From: Sphingobium lactosutens DS20
Lineage (GTDB): Bacteria; Pseudomonadota; Alphaproteobacteria; Sphingomonadales; Sphingomonadaceae
Reading direction: 5' to 3'
NCBI RefSeq assembly: GCF_000445105.1
Contig: NZ_ATDP01000097.1
Location: 62,001 to 126,000, forward strand
Length of the DNA: 64,000 nucleotides
The first letter of the stretch is position 1. Each line of letters starts with the position of its first letter. The notes beneath the pieces were generated by a model that did no database searches, was not told the DNA's origin, and saw only the letters and a list, made by a program, of their open reading frames with translations. Both the position numbers and the translations under genes were made by a program. Positions 1 to 8,429 of this stretch are shown in pieces.

Positions 1-1
1 C

Positions 2-2800
2 AGTGCCGCCAATGACGTGCGCGACCGGGTCGGATCCGTGGTCGAGGATCTGCCCGAAGACGCGCTGGCGCCCGAAATCCGCAAGGTGGATTCCGACGCG
101 CGCTCCATCCTCTTCCTCTCCATCTCCCGCCCCGGCTGGAGCTCCATCCAGATCAGCGATTATATCGACCGCAATATCGTCGATCGCTTTTCCGCCATCG
201 ACGGCGTCGCCCGCGTGTTCATCGGCGGGGAGGCGCGTCCGTCCACCCGCATCTGGTTCAACGCGGAAAAGCTGGCTGCATTCGGGCTGACGCCAGCGGA
301 TGTCGAAAATGCGCTGCGCACGCAGAATGTCGAATTGCCCGCCGGTCGTTTCGAATCGAAACAGCAAAACCAGACCCTGCGTGTCGAACGACCCTTCGCC
401 ACGCCACAGCAATTCGCCGACCTGGTGATCGGGCGCGGGGCGGATGGCTACCAGGTGAAGCTGGGGGACGTCGCGCGGATCGAAGAGGGGCCGGAAAATC
501 CCTATAGCAGTTTCCGTTCCAATGGCGGCACCGCCATCGGCCTGGGCATCATTCGCCAGTCGGGCGCCAACACGCTGGAAGTGGCGCAAAAGGCCAAGGC
601 GCTGATCAAGGATCTGGAACCCACGCTGCCGGCGGGCATGTCCATCGCTATCGGCACTGACGAAAGCCTGTTCATCGAGCGCGCGATCGAGAATGTCTAT
701 GATACGCTGCTGGAAGCGGCGCTGCTCGTCATCCTGGTCATCTTCCTGTTCCTGGGGTCCGTGCGCGCGACTCTGGTGCCGGCCGTCACCGTGCCGATCT
801 GTTTGCTCGCGACCTGCGCGGTGATGTGGCTGCTGGGCCTGTCGATCAATCTGCTGACGTTGCTGGCATTCGTGCTGGCGATCGGCCTGGTGGTCGACGA
901 TGCGATCGTCGTCCTCGAAAATGTCTATCACCGCGTCGAGCAGGGCGACGATCCGCTGGTCGCGGCCTATTTGGGGTCGCGTCAGGTGGGCTTCGCGATC
1001 ATCTCCACGACATTAGTGGTGTGCGCGGTCTTCGTGCCGATCATGTTCCTGGCGGGGCAGACCGGGCTGCTGTTCCGCGAACTCGCCATTGCCATGATCG
1101 CGGCGATCGGTTTTTCCGGCTTCATTTCCTTGAGCCTTGCGCCGATGCTCTGTTCCAAACTGCTCAAGACCGCCGAGCGCGGGCGATTGGCGCGCTGGGT
1201 CGATGACCGCTTCCAGCGGATCGAGGGCGGCTATGCCCGCTGGCTCGACCATGTGCTTCGCAAACCCGTGCTGCCGGTTCTGGGCGTGCTGCTGTTCCTG
1301 GGGGTCGCGGGTTTCTTCTTCACCCGCCTGCCGACCGAACTGGCGCCTGCTGAAGATACCGGCGTCGTCGAATCCAGCATCAGCGCGCCCGAAGGCACCG
1401 GCTATGACCAGATGCTGGCCTATATGCTCAAGATCGAGAAGGATCTCAATTTCCTGCGCAAGGATGGCACGCTGCAAAATCTGGTCGTGCGCGCGCCCGG
1501 CGGTTTTGGCACGACGGACGATTTCAACAGCGGTAATGTCATCGCCTTCCTGCGCCCGTGGGAAGATCGCAGCATCACCACCGCGGAAGTCGCGACCATC
1601 ATCAACAAGGTGATCGCTGACCAGCCTGGCGTGCGCGGCAATGCGGCGCCGCGATCGGGGCTGGGCCGAGGACGCGGGTTGCCTGTCAATCTCGTGCTGG
1701 CCGGCGCGACCTATGAAGGGCTGGCGGCGGCGCGGGACCGGATCATGGCGGCGGCGGCCAATTATCCCGGCCTCATCAACCTCGACAGCGACTACAAGGA
1801 ATCCAAGCCCCAGATGCGGATCGAAACCGATCTGCAACGGGCGGGCGACCTCGGCGTGTCGGTCAATGACGTCAGCCAGGCGCTGCAAAGCCTGCTTGGG
1901 TCCCGCCGCGTCACCACCTATGTCGACCGGGGCGAGGAATATCGCGTGCTGGTGCAGGCGGAGGATGAAGGGCGGGAAACCGTTGCCGATCTGGAGCGCA
2001 TCAATGTCCGCAGCCGGACCGGCGCCCTGGTGCCCTTGTCCTCGCTGGTGACGGTGAAGGAAGTGGCCGGGCCACGTCAGCTCAACCGCTACAATAAATT
2101 GCGCGCGATCACGCTGACCGCCGCGCTGGCGCCGGGAACATCGCTGGGCGATGCGCTCACCTGGCTGGAAGGGCAGGCGCGGCAGTCGCCCGAAGTCATC
2201 GCGCTGGGCTATCGCGGAGAGAGCCAGTCCTTGCGCGAAACCGGCGGCGCGATCTGGCTGGTGTTCGGCCTCACCATCGTCGTGGTGTTCCTGTTGCTTG
2301 CCGCCCAGTTCGAAAGCTTCATCCATCCCGGCGTCATCATCGCGACCGTGCCGCTTGCGGTGGCGGGCGGCGTGCTGGGGCTGGCGCTGACTGGCGGATC
2401 GGTCAATCTCTACAGCCAGATCGGCATCGTCATGCTGGTCGGGCTGGCTGCGAAGAACGGCATTCTGATCGTCGAATTCGCCAACCAGTTGCGCGACGAA
2501 GGGCTGGAAATCGGACGCGCGATCCGGGAAGCCGCGCAGCGCCGTCTGCGCCCGATCCTCATGACGTCGATCGCCACCGTCATCGGCGCGCTGCCGCTGG
2601 TGATCCGAGGCGGCGCGGGGGCTGCGGCGCGCCAGTCGATCGGCGTGGTCGTGGTGTTCGGCGTCAGCCTGGCGACGCTGATCACGCTGTTCCTCATCCC
2701 CATCTTCTATTCGCGCGTTGCCAAGCGCACGGTTTCTCCGCAAACCGTCAGCCGCAAGCTGGAATCGGCGCTCAAGGATTCGCCCGAACCAGCCGAATGA
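2..2800 (+). CDS. RND multidrug efflux permease (5'-truncated by window)
   Basis: Inner-membrane proton-driven pump subunit of a tripartite RND efflux system (AcrB/MexB-like, HAE1 family). The frame is open from base 2, so the true start lies upstream; about 932 residues are visible, against about 1030-1050 for the family, so roughly the first 100 are missing. The TM4 proton-relay motif GLVVDDAIVVLENVYH and the TM10 segment GLAAKNGILIVEFANQ are present, with the usual two repeats of a large periplasmic loop followed by a block of five to six TM helices. The partner membrane-fusion protein is probably upstream, outside the window. Substrate cannot be told. The stop at 2798-2800 is directly followed by the tspO region. 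Confidence 0.93.
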   Translation, partial: SAANDVRDRVGSVVEDLPEDALAPEIRKVDSDARSILFLSISRPGWSSIQISDYIDRNIVDRFSAIDGVARVFIGGEARPSTRIWFNAEKLAAFGLTPADVENALRTQNVELPAGRFESKQQNQTLRVERPFATPQQFADLVIGRGADGYQVKLGDVARIEEGPENPYSSFRSNGGTAIGLGIIRQSGANTLEVAQKAKALIKDLEPTLPAGMSIAIGTDESLFIERAIENVYDTLLEAALLVILVIFLFLGSVRATLVPAVTVPICLLATCAVMWLLGLSINLLTLLAFVLAIGLVVDDAIVVLENVYHRVEQGDDPLVAAYLGSRQVGFAIISTTLVVCAVFVPIMFLAGQTGLLFRELAIAMIAAIGFSGFISLSLAPMLCSKLLKTAERGRLARWVDDRFQRIEGGYARWLDHVLRKPVLPVLGVLLFLGVAGFFFTRLPTELAPAEDTGVVESSISAPEGTGYDQMLAYMLKIEKDLNFLRKDGTLQNLVVRAPGGFGTTDDFNSGNVIAFLRPWEDRSITTAEVATIINKVIADQPGVRGNAAPRSGLGRGRGLPVNLVLAGATYEGLAAARDRIMAAAANYPGLINLDSDYKESKPQMRIETDLQRAGDLGVSVNDVSQALQSLLGSRRVTTYVDRGEEYRVLVQAEDEGRETVADLERINVRSRTGALVPLSSLVTVKEVAGPRQLNRYNKLRAITLTAALAPGTSLGDALTWLEGQARQSPEVIALGYRGESQSLRETGGAIWLVFGLTIVVVFLLLAAQFESFIHPGVIIATVPLAVAGGVLGLALTGGSVNLYSQIGIVMLVGLAAKNGILIVEFANQLRDEGLEIGRAIREAAQRRLRPILMTSIATVIGALPLVIRGGAGAAARQSIGVVVVFGVSLATLITLFLIPIFYSRVAKRTVSPQTVSRKLESALKDSPEPAE

Positions 2801-2827
2801 GTGACAAGCGCGGGGGTGGTGTTGCCG

Positions 2828-3379
2828 ATGAACGGAATTGCGTCACAGGGTCAGTTGCGCCTGTCCTATCTGCGGTGGGCGCTCGTGACCGTGCCAGCCA
2901 TCGTGTTTCTGGGGTTTCTGTCGGGCCAGCTCGCCAATAGCGGCTATGGCAATCGCTGGTTCGATGCGCTCGACAAGCCGGGGCTGATGCCGCCGGGCTG
3001 GGCGTTCGGTGTCGCCTGGACGATCCTTTATGTGCTGATGGCGCTGGCGTTCGCGATCGTCCTGCATGCGCGGGGGGCGCAGGGGCGGGGCGTGGCCATC
3101 GGCCTGTTTCTGCTGCAACTGGTGATGAACCTTGCCTGGTCGCCGCTTTTCTTTCGCCTGCATCAGGTAAGCGCCGCGCTGGTCCTGATCATCGCGCTGA
3201 TCGTGGTCGTCAGCCTTACCATCCGCTACTTCTGGCGCATTCGGCGGGTGGCGGGCCTGTTGCTGCTGCCCTATCTGGCCTGGCTGTGTTTCGCCTCATA
3301 TCTCAATTATGAAATTGGCCGCCTCAATCCTGATGCGGAAACCCTTGTCGCTCCGGCGCTCAGGACCCAAGTAAGATAG
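2828..3379 (+). CDS. tspO: TspO/MBR family tryptophan-rich sensory protein
   Basis: Five-helix membrane protein of the TspO/peripheral benzodiazepine receptor family, which binds porphyrins and in alphaproteobacteria modulates tetrapyrrole-related gene expression. Visible family marks are WFDALDKPGLMPPGWAF near the start, NLAWSPLFF in the middle and PYLAWLCFASYLNYEIG near the end. I chose ATG 2828 (183 aa), preceded by a G-rich Shine-Dalgarno-like run; a GTG at 2801, immediately after the RND stop, is in frame and would add nine residues. It may be cotranscribed with the RND gene. Ligand and role here are inferred from the family only. Confidence 0.88.
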   Translation: MNGIASQGQLRLSYLRWALVTVPAIVFLGFLSGQLANSGYGNRWFDALDKPGLMPPGWAFGVAWTILYVLMALAFAIVLHARGAQGRGVAIGLFLLQLVMNLAWSPLFFRLHQVSAALVLIIALIVVVSLTIRYFWRIRRVAGLLLLPYLAWLCFASYLNYEIGRLNPDAETLVAPALRTQVR

Positions 3380-3417
3380 ACAAAGGCGCCGGTCGCGCCG
3401 CAGGAAGGACAAGAGCA

Positions 3418-3762
3418 ATGCAGAGCGAGAACCGCTTTTTCGACGATCTGGCCAAGCTGGTCAACGGCGCGGCCGGCACCATGGCCGGCATGACCCGCGA
3501 ATTTGAATCCAACGCGCGGGAAAGGGCCAAGGAATGGATTGGCGGCATGGACTTCGTGTCGCGCGAGGAATTCGATACGGTCAAGGCCATGGCGCAGGCG
3601 GCGCGCGAAGAAGTTGAAGCGCTCAAGGCCCGGATCGACGCGCTGGAGGGCAAGGCGGGCGAACCCGTCACCAAGAGCGTGAAGACGGTCAAGCCCAAGG
3701 CGAGCGAAACACTGGACCGCAGCATCGAGGGTGTCGCCCCGTTGCCGGACGACGCCAACTGA
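3418..3762 (+). CDS. ubiK: UbiK-family accessory factor (BMFP/YqiC-like)
   Basis: Short (114 aa) helical protein with the BMFP/YqiC layout: an amphipathic N-terminal region (FFDDLAKLVNGAAGTMAGM) and a C-terminal coiled coil (VSREEFDTVKAMAQAAREE onward), then a lysine-rich tail. In E. coli, UbiK binds UbiJ and supports aerobic ubiquinone synthesis; the Brucella homologue is a trimeric membrane-fusogenic protein. The ATG at 3418 follows AGGAAGGACAAG, a good ribosome-binding site. The tail after about residue 80 is longer than in E. coli, which is common in sphingomonads. The ubiquinone role is by homology. Confidence 0.85.
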   Translation: MQSENRFFDDLAKLVNGAAGTMAGMTREFESNARERAKEWIGGMDFVSREEFDTVKAMAQAAREEVEALKARIDALEGKAGEPVTKSVKTVKPKASETLDRSIEGVAPLPDDAN

Positions 3763-3802
3763 GCGACTGTCCTTTGCCGTCCTGCGGTGTTAAGGCGCGC
3801 CG

Positions 3803-4309
3803 ATGATGGATAGCGACGAATTTGAACAGGGCGGCCAGGAAGCCGCGCCGATCGATATGCTTGCCGCCTATTTCGAGGCGCACGGATGGAGCTTCGACCA
3901 GGTCGGCGAGGATGAGATCGTCGGCAACACGCAGGGGTCCTGGGCGCAATATGAATTGCGCGGCATCTGGCGTGACGAGGATCAAGTGCTTCAGCTGCTG
4001 GTGTTGCCCGACGTCCGTGTGGCGGAGGACAAACGCGGGGCGATCTACGAAACGCTGGGGCTTATCAACGAACAGCTCTGGATCGGTCATTTTGAGCTAT
4101 GGTCGTCCAGCGGCATCGTGCTGTTTCGCCATGGCGCGTTGCTGGGCGCGGGTGGCACGTTGACGCTCGATCAGGCGCAATTGCTCGTGGAAACCGCCAT
4201 TGACGAGTGCGAACGCTTTTACCCGGTTTTTCAGTTTGTGCTCTGGGGCGGCAAGTCGCCATCCGAGGCGATTTCTGCGAGCCTGATCGAAACCCGGGGC
4301 GAGGCCTGA
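3803..4309 (+). CDS. YbjN domain-containing protein
   Basis: 168-aa soluble protein with the YbjN fold signature: an N-terminal block (MLAAYFEAHGWSFDQV) and a central stretch around LINEQLWIGHFELWSSSG that resembles type-III-secretion-chaperone-like YbjN proteins. The family is widespread and linked in E. coli to motility and stress phenotypes, but the biochemical role is unknown. The stop is three bases before the proC start, so the two are probably translated from one transcript. No signal peptide or membrane segment. Confidence 0.8.
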   Translation: MMDSDEFEQGGQEAAPIDMLAAYFEAHGWSFDQVGEDEIVGNTQGSWAQYELRGIWRDEDQVLQLLVLPDVRVAEDKRGAIYETLGLINEQLWIGHFELWSSSGIVLFRHGALLGAGGTLTLDQAQLLVETAIDECERFYPVFQFVLWGGKSPSEAISASLIETRGEA

Positions 4310-4312
4310 TCC

Positions 4313-5122
4313 ATGGCGACAGGCTGGCCCCCGCATCTGTTTCTTGTCGGCTGCGGCAATATGGCCGGACAGATGCTGCATCGCTGGCTGGCCTGCGGAC
4401 TGGACCCCGATCGCGTCACCATTTTGCGGCCAAGCGGTCGGCCCGTCGCGGATGGCGTGCGGGTCGTGACGGCTTATCCCGACGCCCTGCCGCAAGGTAC
4501 GACCGTCATGCTGGGCATGAAGCCCCATCAGATCGCTGACGTGGCAGAGCAGCTGGCGCCGCTTTGCACCACTGATACCGTGATGCTGTCGATCCTGGCC
4601 GGCACGACGCTGGCCGACCTGCGCGCGCGCTTTCCGTCCGCGCGCGACGTCGTGCGGGCCATGCCCAATCTGCCCGTGGGAATCGGGCAGGGCGTGGTCG
4701 CGCTCTATACCGATGAACAGGCGTCTTCGGCCGGTAGGACGGAGGCCGGCGCATTGATGGCGCCGCTGGGCCTTTGCGAATGGATAGCCGATGAAGCGCT
4801 GTTCAATCGGGTGACGGCGCTGTCGGGCTGCGGCCCGGCCTTTCTCTTCCGCTTTATCGATGCGCTGGCGCGGGCCGGCGAAGCGATCGGCATTCCCCCT
4901 GAGCAAGCGGCCCGTATGGCGATGGCGACGGTGCAAGGAGCAGCCACCATGGCGGCGGCCCAAGAGAACCCCGCTACGCTGGCCGATCAGGTGGCAAGTC
5001 CCGGCGGCATGACGCGCGAAGGTCTGAACGTCCTTGATGCCGATGACCGGCTGCTGACGCTTTTGACCGACACGCTGGAAGCGGCCCGGGATCGCGGGGA
5101 GGCGATGGCGCGCGGACACTGA
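4313..5122 (+). CDS. proC: pyrroline-5-carboxylate reductase
   Basis: Catalyses the last step of proline synthesis, NAD(P)H-dependent reduction of 1-pyrroline-5-carboxylate. 269 aa, normal length. The N-terminal Rossmann motif LVGCGNMAGQML is clear, and the C-terminal family signature reads ADQVASPGGMTREGL. The glutamate 5-kinase gene (proB) lies 12 kb away in this window, so the pathway is not a single operon. Starts three bases after the ybjN-like gene, which suggests coupling. Confidence 0.95.
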   Translation: MATGWPPHLFLVGCGNMAGQMLHRWLACGLDPDRVTILRPSGRPVADGVRVVTAYPDALPQGTTVMLGMKPHQIADVAEQLAPLCTTDTVMLSILAGTTLADLRARFPSARDVVRAMPNLPVGIGQGVVALYTDEQASSAGRTEAGALMAPLGLCEWIADEALFNRVTALSGCGPAFLFRFIDALARAGEAIGIPPEQAARMAMATVQGAATMAAAQENPATLADQVASPGGMTREGLNVLDADDRLLTLLTDTLEAARDRGEAMARGH

Positions 5123-5185
5123 AGGTCGGTTTCCCTTCGCAGGGCATTACGCTAAAGGCCCCGCGATTAAATTGTGGAGTGCGCC

Positions 5186-5698
5186 ATGCTGTCCCCCGAT
5201 GCCCCGATCCTGCTGCTGACGACTGGCGGCACCATCGACAAAATCTATTTCGACGCCCTGTCCGATTATCAGGTGGGTGAAACCGTGATGGCGAAGCTGC
5301 TCGATGTGGCCCGCGTCAAACGCCCCTTCCGGATCGAGGAAGTGACGCGCAAGGATAGCCTGGAACTGGACGATAACGACCGCGCGCTGATTGCGGCCCG
5401 CGTCGCCGCCGCGCGAGAGCGGCACATCGTCATCACCCATGGTACCGATACCATGACTGAAACGGCCAAGATGCTGAAAGGCATAGAGGGCAAGACGATT
5501 GTGCTCGTCGGCGCGCTGGCTCCCGCGCGATTTGGCGAAAGCGACGCCAGCTTCAACCTGGGCATGGCCTTTGCGACGGCGCAGGTCGCTGATCCGGGCG
5601 TCTATATCACCATGAGCGGATCAGTCTTCCGCGCGGATAAGGTGGTCAAGGATCGCGCCAAGGGCGCTTTCGTCCCGGTCGAGGACGGGGCGGCCTGA
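5186..5698 (+). CDS. single-domain asparaginase-like protein
   Basis: 170-aa protein matching only the N-terminal alpha/beta domain of type I/II L-asparaginases. Both threonine active-site motifs are present: TTGGTIDK near the start and ITHGTDTMTETAK in the middle. The roughly 150-residue C-terminal domain found in normal (about 330 aa) asparaginases is absent and the frame ends cleanly at TGA 5696-5698. Start chosen at ATG 5186, six bases after a GTGGAG ribosome-binding site; the GTG of that site (5174) is in frame but unlikely to be used. Activity on asparagine is uncertain because the family is normally active as an oligomer of two-domain chains. Confidence 0.82.
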   Translation: MLSPDAPILLLTTGGTIDKIYFDALSDYQVGETVMAKLLDVARVKRPFRIEEVTRKDSLELDDNDRALIAARVAAARERHIVITHGTDTMTETAKMLKGIEGKTIVLVGALAPARFGESDASFNLGMAFATAQVADPGVYITMSGSVFRADKVVKDRAKGAFVPVEDGAA

Positions 5699-5739
5699 AC
5701 ATGCGTCTTACATATTGTCCAACGTTGCGGAGTGCCGTC

Positions 5740-6147
5740 ATGAAGGCCGTTCACGCATTTTCTATCTTGATGCTTGGCGCTCTTGCCGCCCTGCCGATGC
5801 CCGCAGCAGCATCGGAGATTTCGACCCATGTCTTGGACCTGGCGACCGGCACCGGCGGCGCGGGAATCCCTGCCACGCTGGAACGCAAAAATGACGCTGG
5901 GGACTGGGTTGCTGTCGGCAGCGCGACGACCGATGCCAATGGCCGTGTGCGCGACTTCGGGCCGGGCGTGGCGACCCCGCCGGGCATCTATCGCATCCGC
6001 TTCGACATCAGCCGCTACAAGGGCGCGGGACCCAAGCCCTTTTTCCCTGAAATCGACATTGTTTTCCGCGCTGATGACGACAGCGCCCATTATCATGTGC
6101 CGGTCGTCATGAGCCCCTATGGCTATAGCAGCTATCGCGGCAATTAG
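5740..6147 (+). CDS. uraH: 5-hydroxyisourate hydrolase (transthyretin-like), exported
   Basis: Hydrolyses 5-hydroxyisourate, the product of urate oxidation, toward OHCU and allantoin. The mature part shows the family's N-terminal HVLD motif and the C-terminal HYHVPVVMSPYGYSSYRGN; the last residue is Asn where the consensus is YRGS. A typical signal peptide precedes it (hydrophobic core FSILMLGALAALPM, cleavage near AAA-SE), so the enzyme should act in the periplasm. ATG 5740 is preferred because it follows CGGAG and begins the signal peptide; an upstream in-frame ATG at 5701 would bury it. No urate oxidase or OHCU decarboxylase gene is adjacent. Confidence 0.85.
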   Translation: MKAVHAFSILMLGALAALPMPAAASEISTHVLDLATGTGGAGIPATLERKNDAGDWVAVGSATTDANGRVRDFGPGVATPPGIYRIRFDISRYKGAGPKPFFPEIDIVFRADDDSAHYHVPVVMSPYGYSSYRGN

Positions 6148-6158
6148 AGGGCCAATCG

Positions 6159-6183
6159 GGAACCTCGCTGTGCCATTTAGTAT
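6159..6183 (+). promoter_or_regulatory. possible ECF-type (EcfG-like) promoter
   Basis: GGAAC at 6159-6163 followed 16 bases later by GTAT at 6180-6183. The alphaproteobacterial general-stress sigma factor EcfG recognises GGAAC-N16/17-cGTT, so the -35 is exact but the -10 is imperfect. It sits 43 bases upstream of the small membrane protein gene at 6227. Confidence 0.25.
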
Positions 6184-6226
6184 TGATCCTGCCGGGTGGC
6201 ACCACGATGAGGAGTAGGACGAAATT

Positions 6227-6478
6227 ATGGCCGATTATCAGGTCGAACAGGAACGCCCGGCAACGACGACCACGGTGATTGAGCGTCGCAGTGGTGGCGG
6301 CATGACGCTGGCGATCCTTTTGCTGGTCGTCGTGGTGGCGGTCGCTGCCTTTTTCCTGATCAGCAGCGAAACCAGCAAGGACAATGCTGTGTCCAGCGCA
6401 GCCTCACAGGTCGGCGAAGCGGCCAGCAGCGTGGGTGACGCGGCGCAGGATGCCGCTGGCGCAGTGAAGGATCAGTAA
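6227..6478 (+). CDS. small single-pass membrane protein, unknown function
   Basis: 83 aa: a short polar N-terminus (MADYQVEQERPATTTTVIER), one strongly hydrophobic helix (about residues 26-45, LAILLLVVVVAVAAFFLI) and a tail of alanine/serine-rich repeats around GEAASSVGDAAQDAAGAVKD. The tail resembles the amphipathic heptads of stress-related LEA-like or CsbD-like proteins, but I do not recognise a family. A ribosome-binding site GAGGAG lies about 10 bases ahead of the ATG. Followed by a strong terminator, so it is probably the last gene of its transcript. Confidence 0.7.
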   Translation: MADYQVEQERPATTTTVIERRSGGGMTLAILLLVVVVAVAAFFLISSETSKDNAVSSAASQVGEAASSVGDAAQDAAGAVKDQ

Positions 6479-6506
6479 GCTTCAGTCGCCGCGATAAGAG
6501 CGAAAA

Positions 6507-6540
6507 AAAGGAGCGCATCGACAGGTCGACGCGCTCCTTT
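6507..6540. terminator. bidirectional rho-independent terminator
   Basis: Perfect 10-bp stem AAAGGAGCGC (6507-6516) / GCGCTCCTTT (6531-6540), with A-rich bases before and T-rich bases after, placed between the convergent genes at 6227 (+) and carD (-). It can serve both. Confidence 0.8.
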
Positions 6541-6563
6541 CTATGTCTCAAAATGATGAGCGA

Positions 6564-7091
6564 TCAGCCTTCGACCTTCGCATATTTGGGCGCGGCTTCA
6601 TTCAGGATGCGCAGGATCTTCTGCAGCGCGCTCGGCTCGTCCGTTTCTTCCATAGCGGCCAGTTCGCGAGCAAGCCGGCTCGAGGCAGCTTCGAAAATCT
6701 GGCGTTCGGAATAGCTCTGTTCTGGCTGATCGTCGGCACGGAACAGATCGCGGGTCACTTCGGCGATCGACACGAGATCGCCCGAATTGATCTTCGCCTC
6801 ATATTCCTGCGCGCGGCGCGACCACATGGTGCGCTTGACCTTGGGCTTGCCCTTGAGCGTTTCCATGGCCTCTTCCAGCGTCTTGTTGGACGACAGCTTG
6901 CGCATCCCCACGCCTTCGGCCTTGTTGGTCGGCACGCGAAGCGTCATGCGCTCCTTTTCGAACCGAAGCACATATAGCTCCAATTCCATGCCCGCGATCT
7001 GCTCCTTCTGAAGCTCGATCACACGGCCGACGCCATGCTTGGGGTAAACGACATAATCACCAACGTCAAAGGACAGCGCCTTGGCAGCCAT
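6564..7091 (-). CDS. carD: CarD-family transcription regulator
   Basis: 175-aa RNA-polymerase-binding regulator of the CarD/CdnL family, which contacts the beta subunit and stabilises open promoter complexes, especially at rRNA and housekeeping promoters. The N-terminal Tudor-like domain is clear (FDVGDYVVYPKHGVGRVIEL), followed by a helical DNA-binding region. Start ATG 7091 gives MAAKALSF, the usual family start, and is preceded by GGAAAGG; an upstream in-frame ATG (7160) adds an unrelated 23 residues. The fdxA gene lies upstream on the same strand, a common pairing in alphaproteobacteria. Confidence 0.93.
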   Translation of the reverse strand: MAAKALSFDVGDYVVYPKHGVGRVIELQKEQIAGMELELYVLRFEKERMTLRVPTNKAEGVGMRKLSSNKTLEEAMETLKGKPKVKRTMWSRRAQEYEAKINSGDLVSIAEVTRDLFRADDQPEQSYSERQIFEAASSRLARELAAMEETDEPSALQKILRILNEAAPKYAKVEG

Positions 7092-7264
7092 TTGATACCT
7101 TTCCAATTCTAACGGGAGGCGGGCCGTCGCGAAGCAGCGAGACAAAGCGGAATGCCACAATGTGCCCGGCGCGACCCGTCAAGACATGAAGTTCATTCTC
7201 CAGGGCCGCATTCAGGGAAATCCGACCGTTGCGGCCGCTTTTAGCAGATTCGTAACAAAATTAC

Positions 7265-7291
7265 CACCCCCAGACACAATGGTCGGGGGTG
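7265..7291 (-). terminator. terminator after fdxA
   Basis: Read on the minus strand, CACCCCC (7291-7285) and GGGGGTG (7271-7265) form a 7-bp GC stem with a 13-base loop, followed by GTAATTTTG. It lies 37 bases beyond the fdxA stop and upstream of carD, and would separate the two transcripts. Confidence 0.55.
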
Positions 7292-7327
7292 TGGCATATT
7301 TCGGGACCTGGCAGCGCAGAGACGGGC

Positions 7328-7666
7328 TTAGTCGCCCTTGCCCGGTTCGGGCGAGAAAAACTGCTCCAGCTTGTTTTCAACGCCATTCATGGCTTCGGCA
7401 TCCGCAGGGGCATCGCCCTTTACCGTGATATTGGGCCATTCGGCGGAATATTTGGTGTTGAGCTCCAGCCATTTTTCAAGGCCGTTCTCGGTATCGGGCA
7501 GGATCGCCTCGGCAGGGCATTCCGGCTCGCACACGCCGCAGTCGATGCATTCATTGGGGTTGATGACCAGCATATTTTCCCCCTCGTAGAAGCAATCCAC
7601 GGGGCAGACCTCGACGCAATCCATGAATTTGCAGCGGATGCAATTGTCGGTCACGACATAGGTCAT
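7328..7666 (-). CDS. fdxA: 7Fe ferredoxin FdxA
   Basis: 112-aa soluble electron carrier of the Azotobacter FdI type. Cysteines at 9, 17 and 50 fit the [3Fe-4S] cluster, and 21, 40, 43 and 46 fit the [4Fe-4S] cluster ([12 protein letters not shown]). The acidic C-terminal extension after residue 60 ([20 protein letters not shown]) is typical for the alphaproteobacterial FdxA group. Redox partners are unknown. Confidence 0.95.
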   Translation of the reverse strand: MTYVVTDNCIRCKFMDCVEVCPVDCFYEGENMLVINPNECIDCGVCEPECPAEAILPDTENGLEKWLELNTKYSAEWPNITVKGDAPADAEAMNGVENKLEQFFSPEPGKGD

Positions 7667-7781
7667 TGTTCGGGCACTCTTGTCCTTGGGAAAAGCGCCG
7701 CCCTGCTATGCCCGCCACGCGCGAACGTCAATGAGGATATTATTGGCGTGCATTAAGAGACGGTTTGGCGCGGCCCGATGG

Positions 7782-8429
7782 CTAATCCCGCCCTGCGCGC
7801 AACGCCGCGCCGCCGGCAAAAGGGGTGATCGCGACCAGCAGCAGCGACGCAGCCGCCAGGAATTTGAACGCCGCCCCGCTGCCATCGCTCATCGTGCCTG
7901 CGCCAAAAATGAGCAGCGGCACGGCAAGAGGCAGCGCAAGTAGTCCAGCCAACGCGCCACTGGAGCGCAAACCTGCGGTTAGCGTGGCGACAAGCAGCCC
8001 AAGCGCCGCCAGCCCCGGCGTGCCGACCAGCAGCCCAAGCTCAAGGCGAGCCATAGCCGCGGCGTCGAGTTTCAGCAGCGCGGCGGCGGGCACGGTCGCC
8101 AGCATCAACGGCGGACCAAAGCCGATCCAATGCGCCAGCAGGCGGGCCAATATGATCCATTCCTCGCCAATGTCGCGCGCGGCCAACTGATCCAGCACGC
8201 CGGCTTGCACATCCGGGGCGATCAGCCGATCCACCGGCAGCAGGCTGGCCAGCAGCGCGGCGATCCAGAGCATGCCGCCTCCTGTCCGTGCAAGCAGCGC
8301 GGCATCGGGGCCAACGGCGAAAGGGAACAGGCTGGCGACGAGCAGGAGGAAAGCGACGGGAAGCCACATCCCCCCCGACGCCCAGGCCAACCGCAGGTCG
8401 CGGCGAATGAGCAGCCACAAGAGCCTCAT
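7782..8429 (-). CDS. ccmB: heme exporter membrane subunit CcmB
   Basis: 215-aa integral membrane protein (about six TM helices) of the CcmAB ABC transporter. This transporter uses ATP hydrolysis to release holo-CcmE from CcmCD during System I cytochrome c maturation. The N-terminus MRLLWLLIRRDLRLAWASGG and the final APFAGGAALR-like end (read TPFAGGAALRAGRD) are typical. Its start overlaps the ccmA stop by four bases (ATGA), which points to coupled translation. ccmC, ccmD and ccmE are not adjacent. Confidence 0.93.
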   Translation of the reverse strand: MRLLWLLIRRDLRLAWASGGMWLPVAFLLLVASLFPFAVGPDAALLARTGGGMLWIAALLASLLPVDRLIAPDVQAGVLDQLAARDIGEEWIILARLLAHWIGFGPPLMLATVPAAALLKLDAAAMARLELGLLVGTPGLAALGLLVATLTAGLRSSGALAGLLALPLAVPLLIFGAGTMSDGSGAAFKFLAAASLLLVAITPFAGGAALRAGRD

